From assembly GCA_026874595.1 (NCBI GenBank), contig CM049320.1, positions 48,930,714 to 48,994,713 on the forward strand: DNA of 64,000 bases. Direction: 5' to 3'. Of this stretch, positions 52,672-64,000 are shown in pieces. The DNA is from Sipunculus nudus. Taxonomy: Eukaryota > Annelida > Sipuncula > Golfingiida > Sipunculidae. Each line of letters opens with the position of its first letter. Position 1 is the stretch's first letter. The translations under genes and the position numbers were made by a program. The notes beneath the pieces were generated by a model, which saw nothing but the letters and a program-made list of their open reading frames with translations, was not told where the DNA came from and ran no database searches.

Positions 52672-55600
52672 CTATGGGTAAAATAATCACGTGATTAAAA
52701 AAAATGTTACATACCACATCACATAATACCGTTTACATACCATTAAGTATTTTAAATATGTTGAATAAATTTTCTTTCGTTGAATGACTGTTTTTTTTTG
52801 CAGAATAAGACACCGAAAAGGTTGTGTTGTACATTGATCACAGCTGATATTGTGATTGTGGCTTGTACATGTTTGTGTTGTGTAGACTTACCTGACAAGA
52901 ACAGACAGATACAGAGTCCTAGGATGGTTGATCTCTTGTTGACACAGGTCACCCCCACATACAGGATGGCAAGAATGACGGAAACGCCCAGTCCAATGGC
53001 TCCCAGCGACGCCATGGCCTCCACGGCCTTGTGCCAGTCGTCTAAAAAGACACGTACAACGTCATGTAAACTGACGTTATAGTCCAGAACTAGACGTTGT
53101 CGGACCGCCAAACCCTCCAAACACATGGCGTCAGCCATGGCGTTGGCGAGTTGGTGCAATAGGTTTGTGAGCGTTTAGTTCTGGACTATTGACGCCGTGG
53201 CCTCCGCGGCCTTATGCATGTCATCTGCATAGACATGTAACGCTAAAGATATTATAAATAATAGAAAAAGGGCCATACTGTGGTTGATGAAATACGTGGA
53301 TGGTAAAGTTATATCAGACAGTATTTTTATCAAGTTAATCTTTTTCTGCATAAACATCAGTTTTGATTTCTGTACAAACAATGAAATAATATGACTCTTA
53401 TGATAAAGTAATGCAACCTTTCAGGACGGTGAAGGGGTATATCTGGTGTTTGTTTCAGAGTTTAGTGAAGCGTTTGATACTGTTAACAAGACAGGATTCA
53501 TTTTGCATTTATATGGTGTACATGGATTGAGAATTAAAAAAAGGAAGGACTACGTGACAGATTATATTTAATTCTTGCTGTTTGATGTGCAGCATATGAC
53601 TTAGCCTTGTTACTTTTGTATTAAATTCTTGCTTTTTAGCGAGCAGTATGTGGCTTAGCTTTGTTACTTTTATATTTAATTCTTGCTATTTGGTGAGAAG
53701 TATGTGACTTAGCCTTGCTACTTTTATATTTAATACTTGCTATGTGGTGTGTAGTATGTGGCTTAGCCTTGTTACTTTTGTATTTAATGCTTGCTATTTG
53801 GTGAGCAGTAGGTGGCTTAGCCTTGTTACTTTTATATTTAATTCTTGCTGTTTGTTGAGCAGTATGTGGCTTAGCCTTGTTACTTTTATATTTAATTCTT
53901 GCTATTTGGTGAGCAGTATGTGGCTTAGCCTTGTTACTTTTATATTTAATTCTTGCTGTTTGTTGAGCAGTATGTGGCTTACCCTTGTTACTTTTATATT
54001 TTATTCTTGCTGTTTGTTGAGCAGTATGTGGCTTAGCCTTGTTTCTTTTGTGTTTTATTCTTGATTTTTAGTGAGCAGTATGTGCTTAGCCTTGTTACTT
54101 TTGTATTTTATTCTTGATTTTTAGTGAGCAGTATGTGGCTTAGCCTTGTTACTTTTATATTTAATTCTTGCTATTTGGTGAGCAGTATGTGAATTAGCCT
54201 TGTTACTTTTATATTTAATGCTTGCTATTTGGTGAGCAGTACGTGGCTTAGCCTTGTTACTTTTATATTTAATTCTTGCTTTTTGAAGAGCAGTATGTAA
54301 CTTAGCCTTGTTATTTTTATATTTAATTCTTGCTATTTTGTGTGCGGTATGTGGCTTAGCCTTGTTACTTTAATATTTAATATTTGCAATTTGGTGAGCA
54401 GTTTGTGGCTTAGCGTTGTTATTTTTAAATTTAATACTTGCTATTTAGTGTGCAGTATGTGGCTTAGCCTTGTTTCTTTTGTATTTCATTCTTGCAATTT
54501 GGTTAGCAATATCTGGCTTAGCCTTGTTACTTTTATATTTAATTCTTGCTTTTTGAAGGACAGTATGTGGCTAAGCCTTGTTACTTTTATATTTAATACT
54601 TGCTATTTAGTGTGCAGTATGTGGCTTAGCCTTGTTACTTTTATATATTTAATGCTTGCTGTTTGTTGAGCAGTATGTGGCTTAGCCTTGTTGCTTTTAT
54701 ATTTAATTCTTGCTATATGGTGAGCAGTATGTGGCTTAGTCTTGTTACTTTTATATTTAATGCTTGCTATTTAGTGAGCAGTATGTGGCTAAGCCTTGTT
54801 ACTTTTATATTTAATGTTTGCTATTTAGTTAGCAGTATGTGGATTATCCTTGTTATTTTTCTATTTCATTCTTGCTTTTTGGTGAGCAGTATGTGTCTTA
54901 GCCATGTTACTTTTATATTTAATTCTTGCTGTTTGGTGTGCAGTATGTGGCTTAGCCTGGTTACTTTTGTATTTAATTCTTGCTATTAAGTGAGCAGTAT
55001 GTGTCTTAGCCTAGTTACTTTTATATTTGATTCTTGCTATTTAGTGTGCAGTATGTGGCTTAGCCTTGTTACTTTTGTATTTCATTCTTGCAATTTGGTG
55101 AGCAGTATGTGGTTAAGCCTTGTTACTTTTATATTTAATTCTTGCTATTTAGTGTGCAGTATGTGGCTTAGCCTTGTTACTTTTGTATTTCATTCTTGCA
55201 ATTTTGTGCGCAGTATGTAGCTTAGCCTTGTTACTTTTGTATTTCATTCTTGCAATTTGGTGAGCAGTTTGTGGCTTAGCCTTGTTATTTTTATATTTAA
55301 TTCTTGCTATTTAGTGTGGAGTATGTGGCTTAGCCTTGTTACTTTTTTATTTCACTCTTGCAATTTGGTTAGCAGTATGTAGCTTAGCCTTGTTACTTTT
55401 ATATTTAATTCTTGCTATTTAGTGTGCAGTATGTGGCTTAGCCTTGTTACTTTTGTATTTCATTCTTGCAATTTGGTGAGCAGTATGTGGCTTAGCCTTG
55501 TTACTTTTATATTTAATACTTGCTATTTAGTGTGCAGTATGTGGCTTAGCCTTGTTACTTTTGTATTTCATTCTTGCAATTTGGTGAGCAGTATGTAGCT

Positions 55601-58600
55601 TCGCCTTGTTACTTTTGTATTTCATTCTTGCTATTTAGTGAGCACTATGTGGCTTAGCCTAGTTACTTTTATATTTGATTCTTGCTATTTAGTGTGCAGT
55701 ATGTGGCTTAGCCTTGTTACTTTTGTATTTCACTCTTGCAATTTGGTTAGCAGTATGTAGCTTAGCCTTGCTACTTTTATATTTAATTCTTGCTATTTAG
55801 TGTGCAGTATGTGGCTTAGCCTTGTTACTTTTGTATTTCATTCTTGCAATTTGGTGAGCAGTATGTGGCTTAGCCTTGTTACTTTTATATTAAATACTTG
55901 CTATTTAGTGTGCAGTATGTGGCTTAGCCTTGTTACTTTTGTATTTCATTCTTGCAGTTTGGTGAGCAGTATGTAGCTTAGCCTTGTTACTTTTGTATTT
56001 CATTCTTGCAATTTGGTGAGCAGTATGTGGCTTAGCCTTGTTACTTTTATATTTAATACTTGCTATTTAGTGTGCAGTATGTGGGTTAGCCTTGTTACTT
56101 TTGTATTTCATTCTGGAAATTTGGTGAGCAGTATGTGGCTTAGCCTTGTTACTTTTGTATTTCATTCTTGCAATTTGGTGAGCAGTATGTAGCTTAGCCT
56201 TGTTACTTTTGTATTTCATTCTTGCAATTTGGTGAGCAGTATGTGGCTTAGCCTTGTTACTTTTGTATTTCATTCTTTCAATTTGGTGAGCAGTATCTGG
56301 CTTAGCCTTGTTACTTTTATGTTTAATACTTGCTATTTAGTGTGCAGTATGTGGCTTAGCCTTGTTACTTTTATGATTAATTCTTGCAATTTGGTGAGCA
56401 GTATGTGGCTTAGCCTTGGTACTTTTGTAGTTCATTCTTGCAATTTGATGAGCAGTATGTGGCTTAGCCTTGTTACTTTTATATTTAATTCTTGCTTTTT
56501 TAAGAGCAGTATGTGGCTTAGTCTTGTTTCTTTTATATTTTATACTTGCTATTTAGTGTGCAGTATGTGGCTTAGCCTTGTTACTTTTGTATTTCTTTTT
56601 GCAATTTGGTGAGCAGTATGTGGCTTAGCCTTGTTACTTTTATATTTAATTCTTGCTTTTTGAAGAGCAGTTTGTGGCTTAGTCTTGTTACTTTTAAATT
56701 TAATACTTGCTATTTAGTATGCAGTATGTGGCTTAGCCTTGTTTCTTTTGTAATTCATTCTTTCAATTTGGTGAGCAGTATCTGGCTTAGCCTTGTTACT
56801 TTTATATTTAATACTTGCTATTTAGTGTGCAGTATGTGGCTTAGCCTTGTTACTTTTATATTTCATTCTTGCAATTTGGTGAGCTGTATGTGGCTTAGCC
56901 TTGTTACTTTTGTATTTCATTCTTGCAATTTGGTGAGCAGTAAGTAGCTTCGCCTTGTTACTTTTGTATTTCATTCTTGCTATTTAATGAGCAGTATGTT
57001 GCTTAGCCTAGTTACTTTTATATTTGATTCTTGCTATTAAGTGTGCAGTATGTGGCTTAGCCTTGTTACTTTTGTATTTCATTCTTGCAATTTGGTGAGC
57101 AGTATGTGGTTTAGCCTTGTTACTTTTATATTTAATGTTTGCTATTTATTGTGCAGTATGTGGCTTAGCCTTGTTACTTTTGTATTTCATTCTTGCAATT
57201 TGGTGCGCAGTATGTAGCTTAGCCTTGTTACTTTTGTATTTCATTCTTGCAATTTGGTGAGAGCAGTATGTGGCTTAGCCTTGTTATTTTTATATTTAAT
57301 TCTTGCTATTTAGTGTTGCGTATGTGGCTTAGCCTTGTTACTTTTGTATTTCACTCTTGCAATTTGGTTAGCAGTATGTGGCTTAGCCTTGTTACTTTTA
57401 TATTTAATACTTGCTATTTAGTTTGCAGTATGTGGCTTAGCCTTGTTACTTTTATAATTAATTCTTGCAATTTGGTGAGCAGTATGTGGCTTAGCCTTGG
57501 TACTTTTGTAGTTCATTCTTGCAATTTGATGAGCAGTATGTGGCTTAGCCTTGTTACTTTTATATTTAATTCTTGCTTTTTGAAGAGCAGTATGTGGCTT
57601 AGTCTTGTTTCTTTCATATTTAATACTTGCTATTTAGTGTGCAGTATGTGGCTTAGCCTTGTTACTTTTGTATTTCATTTTTGCAATTTGGTGAGCAGTA
57701 TGTGGCTTAGCCTTGTTACTTTTATATTTAATTCTTACTTTTTGAAGAGCAGTTTGTGGCTTAGTCTTGTTACTTTTAAATTTAATACTTGCTATTTAGT
57801 ATGCAGTATGTGGCTTAGCCTTGTTTCTTTTGTATTTCATTCTTTCAATTTGGTGAGCAGTATCTGGCTTAGCCTTGTTACTTTTATATTTAATACTTGC
57901 TATTTAGTGTGCAGTATGTGGCTTAGCCTTGTTACTTTTATATTTCATTCTTGCAATTTTGTGAGCAGTATGTGGCTTAGCCTTGTTACTTTTGTATTTC
58001 ATTCTTGCAATTTGGTGAGCAGTATGTGGCTTAGCCTTGTTACTTTTGTATTTCATTCTTGCAATTTTGTGCGCAGTATGTAGCTTAGCCTTGTTACTTT
58101 TGTATTTCATTTTTGCAATTTGGTGAGCAGTATGTGGCTTAGCCTTGTTACTTTTGTATTTCATTCTTGCTATTTAGTGAGCAGTATGTAGCTTAGCCTA
58201 GTTACTTTTATATTTAATACTTGCTATTTAGTGAGCAGTATGTGGCTTAGCCTTGTTACTTTTGTATTTCATTTTTGCAATTTGGTGAGCAGTATGTGGT
58301 TTAGCCTTGTTACTTTTGTATTTCATTCTTGCAATTTGGTGAGCAGTATGTGGCTTAGCCTTGTTACTTTTGTATTTCATTCTTGCAATTTGGTGAGCAG
58401 TATGTAGGTTAACCTTGTTACTTTTGTATTTCATTCTTTCAATTTGGTGAGCAGTATCTGGCTTAGCCTTGTTACTTTTATATTTAAATCTTGCTATTTA
58501 GTGTGCAGTATGTTGGTTAGCCTTGTTACTTTTATATTTAATGCTTGCTGTTTGTTGAGCAGTATGTGGCTTAGCCTTGTTGCTTTTATATTTAATTCTT

Positions 58601-61478
58601 GCTATATGGTGAGCAGTATGTGGCTTAGTCTTGTTACTTTTATATTTAATGCTTGCTATTTAGTGAGCAGTATGTGGCTTAGCCTTGTTACTTTTATATT
58701 TAATGTTTGCTATTTGGTGAGCAGTATGTGGCTTAGCCTTGTTACTTTTGTATTTCATTCTTGCTTTTTGGTGAGCAGTATGTGGCTTAGCCTTGTTACT
58801 TTTAGATTTAATGCTTGCTATTTAGTGAGCAGTATGGGGCTTAGCCTTTTTACTTTTATATTTAATGCTTGCTATTTAGTGAGCAGTGTGTGGTTTAGCC
58901 TTGTTACTTTATATTTAATGTTTGCTATTTGGTGAGCAGTATGTGGCTTAGCCTTGTTACTTTTGTATTTCATTCTTGCTATTTGGTGAGCAGTATGTGG
59001 CTTAGCCTTGTTACTTTTGTATTTCATTCTTGCTATTTAGTGAGCAGTATGTGGCTTAGCCTTTTTACTTTTGTATTTAATACTTGCTATTTAGTGAGCA
59101 GTATGTGGCTTAGCCTAGTTACTTTTATATTTAATACTTGCTATTTAGTGAGCAGTATGTGGCTTAGCCTTGTTACTTTTGTATTTCATTTTTGCAATTT
59201 GGTGAGCAGTATATGGCTTAGCCTTGTTACTTTTATATTTAATGTTTGCTATTTAGTGAGCAGTATGTTGCTTAGCCTTGTTACTTTTATATTTAATGTT
59301 TGCTATTTGGTGAGCAGTATGTGACTTAGCCTTGTTACTTTTGTATTTAATTCTTGCTATTTAGTGAGCAGTATGTGGCTTAGCCTTGTTACTTTTGTAT
59401 TTCATTCTTGCTTTTTGGTGAGCAGTATATGGCTTAGCCTTGTTACTTTTATATTTAATACTTGCTATTTGGTGTGCAGTAGGTGACCTAGCCTTGTTAC
59501 TATTATGATTTACTTATATTTCTGCTTATATTTTTGATTTGACTTAATAGATTCAGCTGAATAAATAGACGTGTTTTTGTGGCTATGATACAAAATGCGT
59601 TTATGTGTTAAGTCCTTTTTGTCCTTAGGGCACCGTAAGTACTGTAATATATGCATATGTGTTCATGGAGGCGTAATTACCCATGCAGAGTAGACGTTGG
59701 AAGAAAATGTTTCAATGTTAACTACCTATTTTAATAGTAAAATTTGTGTAGGTCGCCATGGCTTCATTTAAGGTGTCAAAGAATATTTTACAAACATTCC
59801 CTGGATGTTAAGTAAGAATTTTTTGCTCTAACGATAACTTTTTGTGTCCAGTTGCACAGCTCAGTTTTGGAGCACCATATATGCATGGAACTACAGCTGA
59901 GAAACTGGTAAGATTGGTGTAAGTTGGCAGTCTACAAAAATCCAGGTAAATGGGTGGAAATACAAAACATAGATGGCGCCACCATTCTCTTGATAAATCT
60001 AGTCATGATGAATAAGCAAGTTTCAGAACACAAGATGAACCTAGAGCTGAGAAACTGATACGAGCCTTGTCATTGATTGAAGATCTAAAAAATACAGGTA
60101 CAAATACATAAAAAAAATAAAAAAGGGATATCGCCACTGTCTAAAACTTGTCCTAAAATGTATACTCAAAATTTTAAAAGAGGTGGGTCCTGAACTTTAC
60201 ATTCGACCTTTTGACCTGAATTTCAACAGGTTTTTGCTCCATTGCCAGGTAAGCAATATGTGAAAGATATATGCATGGTAGGTTAGGTAACGCGTACAAT
60301 GTCCACAAGCCAATATTCGATTTACGGACGGTCGGACGGGCAGACACACAGACGGGGGAATTACTTTATACCTTTGTGCAACTTCGTTGTGAGTGGATAC
60401 TAAATGAAACCGGAGTTCAGAGACTAACACCGTAAATGTAATTTTGCAGTCTCCAAAATAAAGATAAAAATGAGTAAAAATAGAAAAAATACAGGTGGCG
60501 CCACCAATTTTCAGCAACTATTCAAATAAGGACGATAGATTAAACATAAACTACAGAGAAGAGGAAATAGGAACGTAACAGCTGTTACACACGAGACGGA
60601 CACTGAAAGCCTTTTTCCACCATGAAATACCCGGAACGTTCAAATAAAAATGTGACCCGAGATATAGGTGTGCAATATGTTATCATCACCAATGTATTCT
60701 TGCGTGACAAGAACCAATATGTTCTGACCTGCCTCCAAGACAAGCTGGAACTTTAGAAGTGATGCGAAACGTCCATCAGTCTACTCACCGTAACCCGCAG
60801 CCCCCCCCCTGTCATCTGACATTATCACTTTAGCTGTGGATATATAAAATTTATAATGAATCTGCAGTAGCCGGGGTAGTTTGTGTTGACTATGTGGCTG
60901 CTACAGTCAAGGACACAACGTTCGGCTCCAGCAAGTCTGAAGCCGAGCAGCATCGTCACGGAGGACTCTGACATTCAATACTGCTCGGGTACTCTTTCAC
61001 CATCACCAGTCTCTACATCATCTCCTGAAGCTTACACTGCAGGCAGGCGCAGTCTTAGAAGAAATGATCTTTCTAATTTTACTAGCTGCATGGGCGGATA
61101 TTTTGTAAATCTATTATTTGTTATAATTTCAGTAGACAAACATTTTATATTGATACTGATGATTGTAGAACAGCCAGCTATATTAGAAAAATAAGTTGGG
61201 CAGAGTGGGTTTTTATTCGGGGAAGGGGGTAAACTATAATTCATACATGTGTAGCTAATAGTAGCTTACTCACCCTGGCTGCGGTAGGAACTACAGGTAC
61301 ACCAATTCCAGAGTCCATAACTAGTCCTGCCTGTGGAACGCCAGCCGGCTGTAGCAAAACCGAGCCCATAAATGAATCCAGCGAACAGGGTAATATAAAA
61401 TATTACGCCAGCTCGCCCTTTAAGACTGATGTCATGAACAGCAGTTGTCGAGGTCCGAGTGGTCACGGCAGTCGGCAT
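52517..61478 (-). CDS. claudin/PMP22-like four-pass membrane protein, gene D (3 exons, 169 aa)
   Basis: Coding sequence joins 61478-61274, 53041-52892 and 52671-52517 on the minus strand. Introns are 8232 and 220 bp, both phase 1 with GT/AG borders. This is the most diverged member. The first loop is short, with Trp46, Gly55-Leu56-Trp57, Cys60 and Cys62. Exon 2 is one codon longer (150 bp) and opens D-D-WHKAVEAM, alignable with the WGRAVQAM of gene A. Exon 3 contains LGWSYGVAVVGGVLTLVAG, the typical fourth-segment entry of the superfamily. Four membrane segments lie at about residues 23-45, 78-100, 107-128 and 138-160. The tail is very short (LWDSGVRL). The first ATG is at 61478; a TTG four codons earlier is in frame but not a credible start. 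Intron 1 is expanded by a 6-kb minisatellite. Confidence 0.82.
52892..53041 (-). CDS. gene D exon 2 (residues 69-118)
   Basis: Acceptor GTGTCTTTTTAG, donor TCAG/GTAAGT. 150 bp, encoding the second membrane segment and part of the third. Confidence 0.84.
53191..53224 (-). pseudogene. decayed partial copy of gene D exon 2 with its acceptor
   Basis: On the minus strand, TGTCTATGCAG is followed by 34 bp that match the start of exon 2 at about 28 positions and encode DDMHKAAEATAS. Similarity also extends into the preceding intron bases. It then diverges, reaches a TAA within five codons and has no donor. A 14-bp motif (ATAGTCCAGAACTA) occurs next to it at 53176-53189 and inverted at 53078-53091. 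Confidence 0.6.
53562..59510. repeat. minisatellite, 54-bp unit, about 110 copies (intron 1 of gene D)
   Basis: Units read AGCAGTATGTGGCTTAGCCT, then TGTTACTTTTRTATTTMATTC and TTGCWATTTGGTG. The two main types (tatatttaattcttgctatttagtgtg and gtatttcattcttgcaatttggtgag) often alternate. Higher-order copies exist: a block at about 56230-56600 recurs about 1080 bp (20 units) later at about 57310-57690, and one at about 54660-54830 recurs at about 58555-58720. The period is a multiple of three and few units carry stops, so long frames open on both strands. They are not considered genes. Confidence 0.95.
59940..60520. repeat. dispersed repeats with GGTGGCGCCACC and CAACTTCGTTGTGAG signatures
   Basis: GATGGCGCCACCATT (about 59975) and GGTGGCGCCACCAAT (about 60490) flank a block at about 60181-60400. 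That block ends GGACGGTCGGACGGGCAGAC, then CAACTTCGTTGTGAG, like the end of 24390-24900. It lies in intron 1 of gene D. Non-coding. Confidence 0.55.
61274..61478 (-). CDS. gene D exon 1 (residues 1-68)
   Basis: ATG context AAAATGC. Encodes the Thr-rich tail, first membrane segment and GLWNWCTC loop. Donor CCAGG/GTGAGT, phase 1. Confidence 0.84.
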
Positions 61479-62109
61479 TTTCACGATCAAACCTCTGTTG
61501 CATAAGATACTGGTTCCCGGGTATGTCGGTGTCGTCTGCTGTCGTAGCCTGGGTTTGGTAGCTGACGGCTGTCTTGTACCGTCGTTTTGTTTATGTAAAT
61601 TCAGCAGAGCCCGCAGTAATATCGACCACCCCGACTGGCTTATGCTCTGAGCGTGTCGTCAGGCTAGCCAGCACATCCAGTTAGCTGTTAAAACGCCTAG
61701 GCGAAACATAGAGATGATTAAATTTAGATAAATGTCGTATATAAATTTTTTATCTGTATGTGTGGCTGTGTCCCTGGTGAGTGACTGATAACACACAGCG
61801 ACATACATACATGTATTTACTTCCTGGGTTAGTTTTTTAACGAGCTGTTACCAGACACAGATAATACCCACACAATATAACCTCCTTAAAATGTATGTAA
61901 ACGAAAGGACGGGGACAACATATGCATCATGTCATATGATGAAGCATTCACAGAACGGTCGGTTGTACATTTAATTATCCTGTTTCAAGTGATGTTACAT
62001 AGGATGTAACAATGATAAATATGACGCTAATAGCGATATTCATTGATTGTCTGGTTATTAGCGGGATATTGTAAACTACATGAACCATTAAATCTCTATA
62101 TACTGCTCT
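61479..62109. other. 5' flank of gene D
   Basis: Unique-looking DNA immediately upstream of the gene D ATG. It presumably includes its 5' untranslated region and promoter, but no specific element was assigned. Confidence 0.35.
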
Positions 62110-62968
62110 AGCAATGAACCCTAAGCAATCAATTTACAGCTCTGTTTCCACCACTGAACCCCATCCACTTTATTTGCGGCCCTGTCTCTAAAAGTGAACC
62201 CCGTTCGAGTTTAGTTACGACTCTGTTTCTACAGCTCTGTCCCCACCAGCAAACCCCATCCACTTTAGTTACGGCTCTGTCTCTACCAGTGAACCTCATC
62301 AACTTTAGTTACGGTTCTGTCTCTACCAGTGAACCCCATCCACTTTAGTTACGGCTCTGTCTTTACCAGTGAACCCCATCCACTTTAGTTACGGCTCTGT
62401 CTCTTCCAGTGAACCTCATCCACTTTAGTTACGGCTTTGTCTCTACCAGAGAACCCTATCCACTTTAGTTACGGCTCTGTCTCTACCAGTGACCCATCCA
62501 CTTTAGTTACGGCTTTGTCTCTACCAGTGAACCCCATCCACTTTAGTTACGGCTCTGTCTCTACAAGTGAACCCCATCCACTTTAGCTACAGCTCTGTCT
62601 CTACCAGTGACCCATCCACTTTAGTTACGGCTTTGTCTCTACCAGTGAACCCCATCCACTTTAGTTACGGCTTTGTCTCTACCAGAGAACCCTATCCACT
62701 TTAGTTACGGCTCTGTCTCTACCAGTGACCCATCCACTTTAGTTACGGCTTTGTCTCTACCAGTGAACCCCATCCACTTTAGTTACGGCTCTGTCTCTAC
62801 AAGTGAACCCCATCCACTTTAGTTACGGCTCTGTCTCTACCAGTGACCCATCCACTTTAGTTACGGCTTTGTCTCTACCAGTGAACCCCATCCACTTAAG
62901 TTACGGCTCTGTCTCTACCAGTGAATCCCATCCATTTTAGTTACGGCCCTGTCTCTATCAGTGAACCC
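62110..62968. repeat. minisatellite, 40-bp unit, first block (about 21 copies)
   Basis: Units read TTACGGCTCTGTCTCTACCA followed by GTGAACCCCATCCACTTTAG. Thirty-eight-base units lacking two bases (GTGACCCATCC) recur at regular intervals, indicating higher-order repetition. The first units, up to about 62260, are degenerate. Confidence 0.92.
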
Positions 62969-63631
62969 AAGCCAAAAGAAGTATACGCTCATCGAGCAGC
63001 TACAGGTTGCTGCGGTCAAGACCTCAGCCCTGTGCGCTCCTTAAGCATGTTCTCTGAGCCAACAGTCGCAGTGCCACGCCAAGCCAAGCAGGGAGCCGTA
63101 GAGGGCGCCATTTTCTCTCCTGGGTTGTTGTCCTTGTTAGAAAGCTACAGCATCCACAGCCACAGAGCCAGAAGCAACCCGCATTCCCTCCACCGATCCC
63201 AGGAACGGAGACCCAGCCATGCCATTCGAGAGCCGAACTCGATCCTTGTGAACGACCTTTCTTCGAGACGCAAAGCCCTTTTACTTGCGATTTCGGTCAT
63301 TTGAACTGTTTAACCAGTTTCCCAGTAATGCAAGTTTACAAGTTTTTTTCGTCATCGGCAACCTCGCTGCTAGTGTGTTGTTGTGTTTTAATTTATTATT
63401 ACTTAATTTAATTTATAAAAAAAACTGCAAAGGTGTATGCTTGAATTTATGGTGGAGTGAGGCTTCTATTAATAAATATTTTCGCTGAATATGTTTTGTT
63501 GTATTATTGGTGCCTCGTGCAAGGTGATTTTGCGTTTTGTTATATGTCGTGAGCAGTGATGAGAATACAACCTTTGTGCTGGTAGGAGTACTCCGTCATC
63601 AAAATATGTTCTCACATATTTTTTCGGAGTA
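62969..63631. mobile_element. 663-bp insert inside the 40-bp satellite, possible retroelement-derived segment
   Basis: The satellite phrase ATCAGTGAACCC ends at 62968 and restarts at 63632, so the insert is bounded by a 12-bp duplication (or by resumed repeat phase). The insert is non-repetitive. Its first half is less AT-rich and open in one plus frame to 63304. Its second half has TATAAAAAAAA at about 63412 and AATAAATATT at about 63471, which could be promoter and polyadenylation signals as in an LTR. No TG...CA ends or inverted repeats were found, so the class is undetermined. Confidence 0.45.
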
Positions 63632-64000
63632 ATCAGTGAACCCCATCCACTTTAGTTACGGCTTTGTCTCTACCAGTGAATCCCATCCACTTTAGTTACG
63701 GCTCTGTCTCTACCAGTGAATCCCATCCACTTTAGTTACGGCTCTGTCTCTATCAGTGAACCCCATCCACTTAAGTTACGGCTTTGTCTCTATCAGTGAA
63801 TCCCATCCACTTTAGTTACGGCTTTGTCTCTACCAGTGAATCCCATCCACTTTAGTTACGGCTCTGTCTCTACCAGTGAACCCCATCCACTTTAGTTACG
63901 GCTTTGTCTCTACCAGTGAATCCCATCCACTTTAGTTACGGCTCTGTCTCTACCAGTGAATCCCATCCACTTTAGTTACGGCTCTGTCTCTATCAGTGAA
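63632..64000. repeat. minisatellite, 40-bp unit, second block running off the window
   Basis: About nine near-identical 40-bp units continuing to the window edge. It shows GTGAATCCCATCC and GTGAACCCCATCC variants and is more homogeneous than the first block. Confidence 0.92.

Noticed and set aside
57247-58083. 278-codon plus-strand open frame, plus many similar ones between 53.7 and 59.3 kb
   Set aside because: They are phase-locked translations of a 54-bp satellite inside an intron on the opposite strand; no unique sequence or splice support.
60883-61194. Plus-strand 103-codon frame next to gene D exon 1
   Set aside because: Lies in intron 1 of gene D on the opposite strand, with low-complexity Ser/Thr content and no domain.
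61266-61490. Longer start for gene D at 61490
   Set aside because: The codon there is TTG, not ATG; the first ATG is at 61478 and aligns with the starts of genes A and B.
62921-63304. 127-codon plus-strand frame
   Set aside because: Starts inside the 40-bp satellite and runs into the insert; no domain recognised, so no independent gene is supported.

Overview
The window is eukaryotic nuclear DNA, most likely from a marine mollusc (probably a bivalve). This is inferred from the AT-rich background, intron-containing genes with GT/AG borders, very long minisatellites, many (AT)n tracts, a tRNA-derived SINE, Helitron, hAT-like and Harbinger-like elements, and GGTGGCGCCACC-centred dispersed repeats. 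No bacterial-style operons, rRNA or CRISPR array were seen. The species cannot be named from sequence alone.

The main gene content is a cluster of four paralogous genes, all on the minus strand, reconstructed here by hand from splice sites and reading-frame continuity. Coding spans are 16993-21634 (gene A, 180 aa), 25538-27961 (gene B, 186 aa), 31983-36178 (gene C, 209 aa) and 52517-61478 (gene D, 169 aa). Each has three coding exons, both introns in phase 1, and a middle exon of 147 bp (150 bp in gene D). Each encodes a four-pass membrane protein with a W...GLW-x-x-C signature in the first extracellular loop, the hallmark of the claudin/PMP22/EMP/MP20 superfamily. The second cysteine is unusual: it sits only two residues after the first (C-x-C).

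Layout. 1-16.9 kb is gene-poor and full of transposon remains: a possible unknown minus-strand exon (920-1042), a hAT transposase tail, a decayed Helitron helicase plus endonuclease, a hAT-like element spanning about 14.0-16.9 kb, and a short Helitron with intact-looking ends. 17-21.6 kb is gene A, whose first intron holds two minisatellites. 25.5-28 kb is gene B. 32-36.2 kb is gene C. 39.3-45.4 kb is a roughly 6 kb satellite of 28-bp units. 47.0-47.4 kb is a SINE and 48.3-50.1 kb a Harbinger-like element with 33-bp inverted ends. 52.5-61.5 kb is gene D, whose 8.2 kb first intron is mostly a 6 kb array of 54-bp units. 62.1 kb to the end is a 40-bp satellite interrupted by a 663-bp insert.

The most striking observation is that three of the four genes carry tandem copies of their own splice junctions. 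Gene A's exon-1 donor is the terminal unit of an array of about thirty copies, most keeping a donor-like GTAAG. Gene C's exon-3 acceptor lies in a 51-bp tandem repeat that provides two further in-frame acceptors with no stop codon between them. Gene D has a decayed extra copy of its exon-2 acceptor and exon start. Whether any of these alternative sites is used is unknown.
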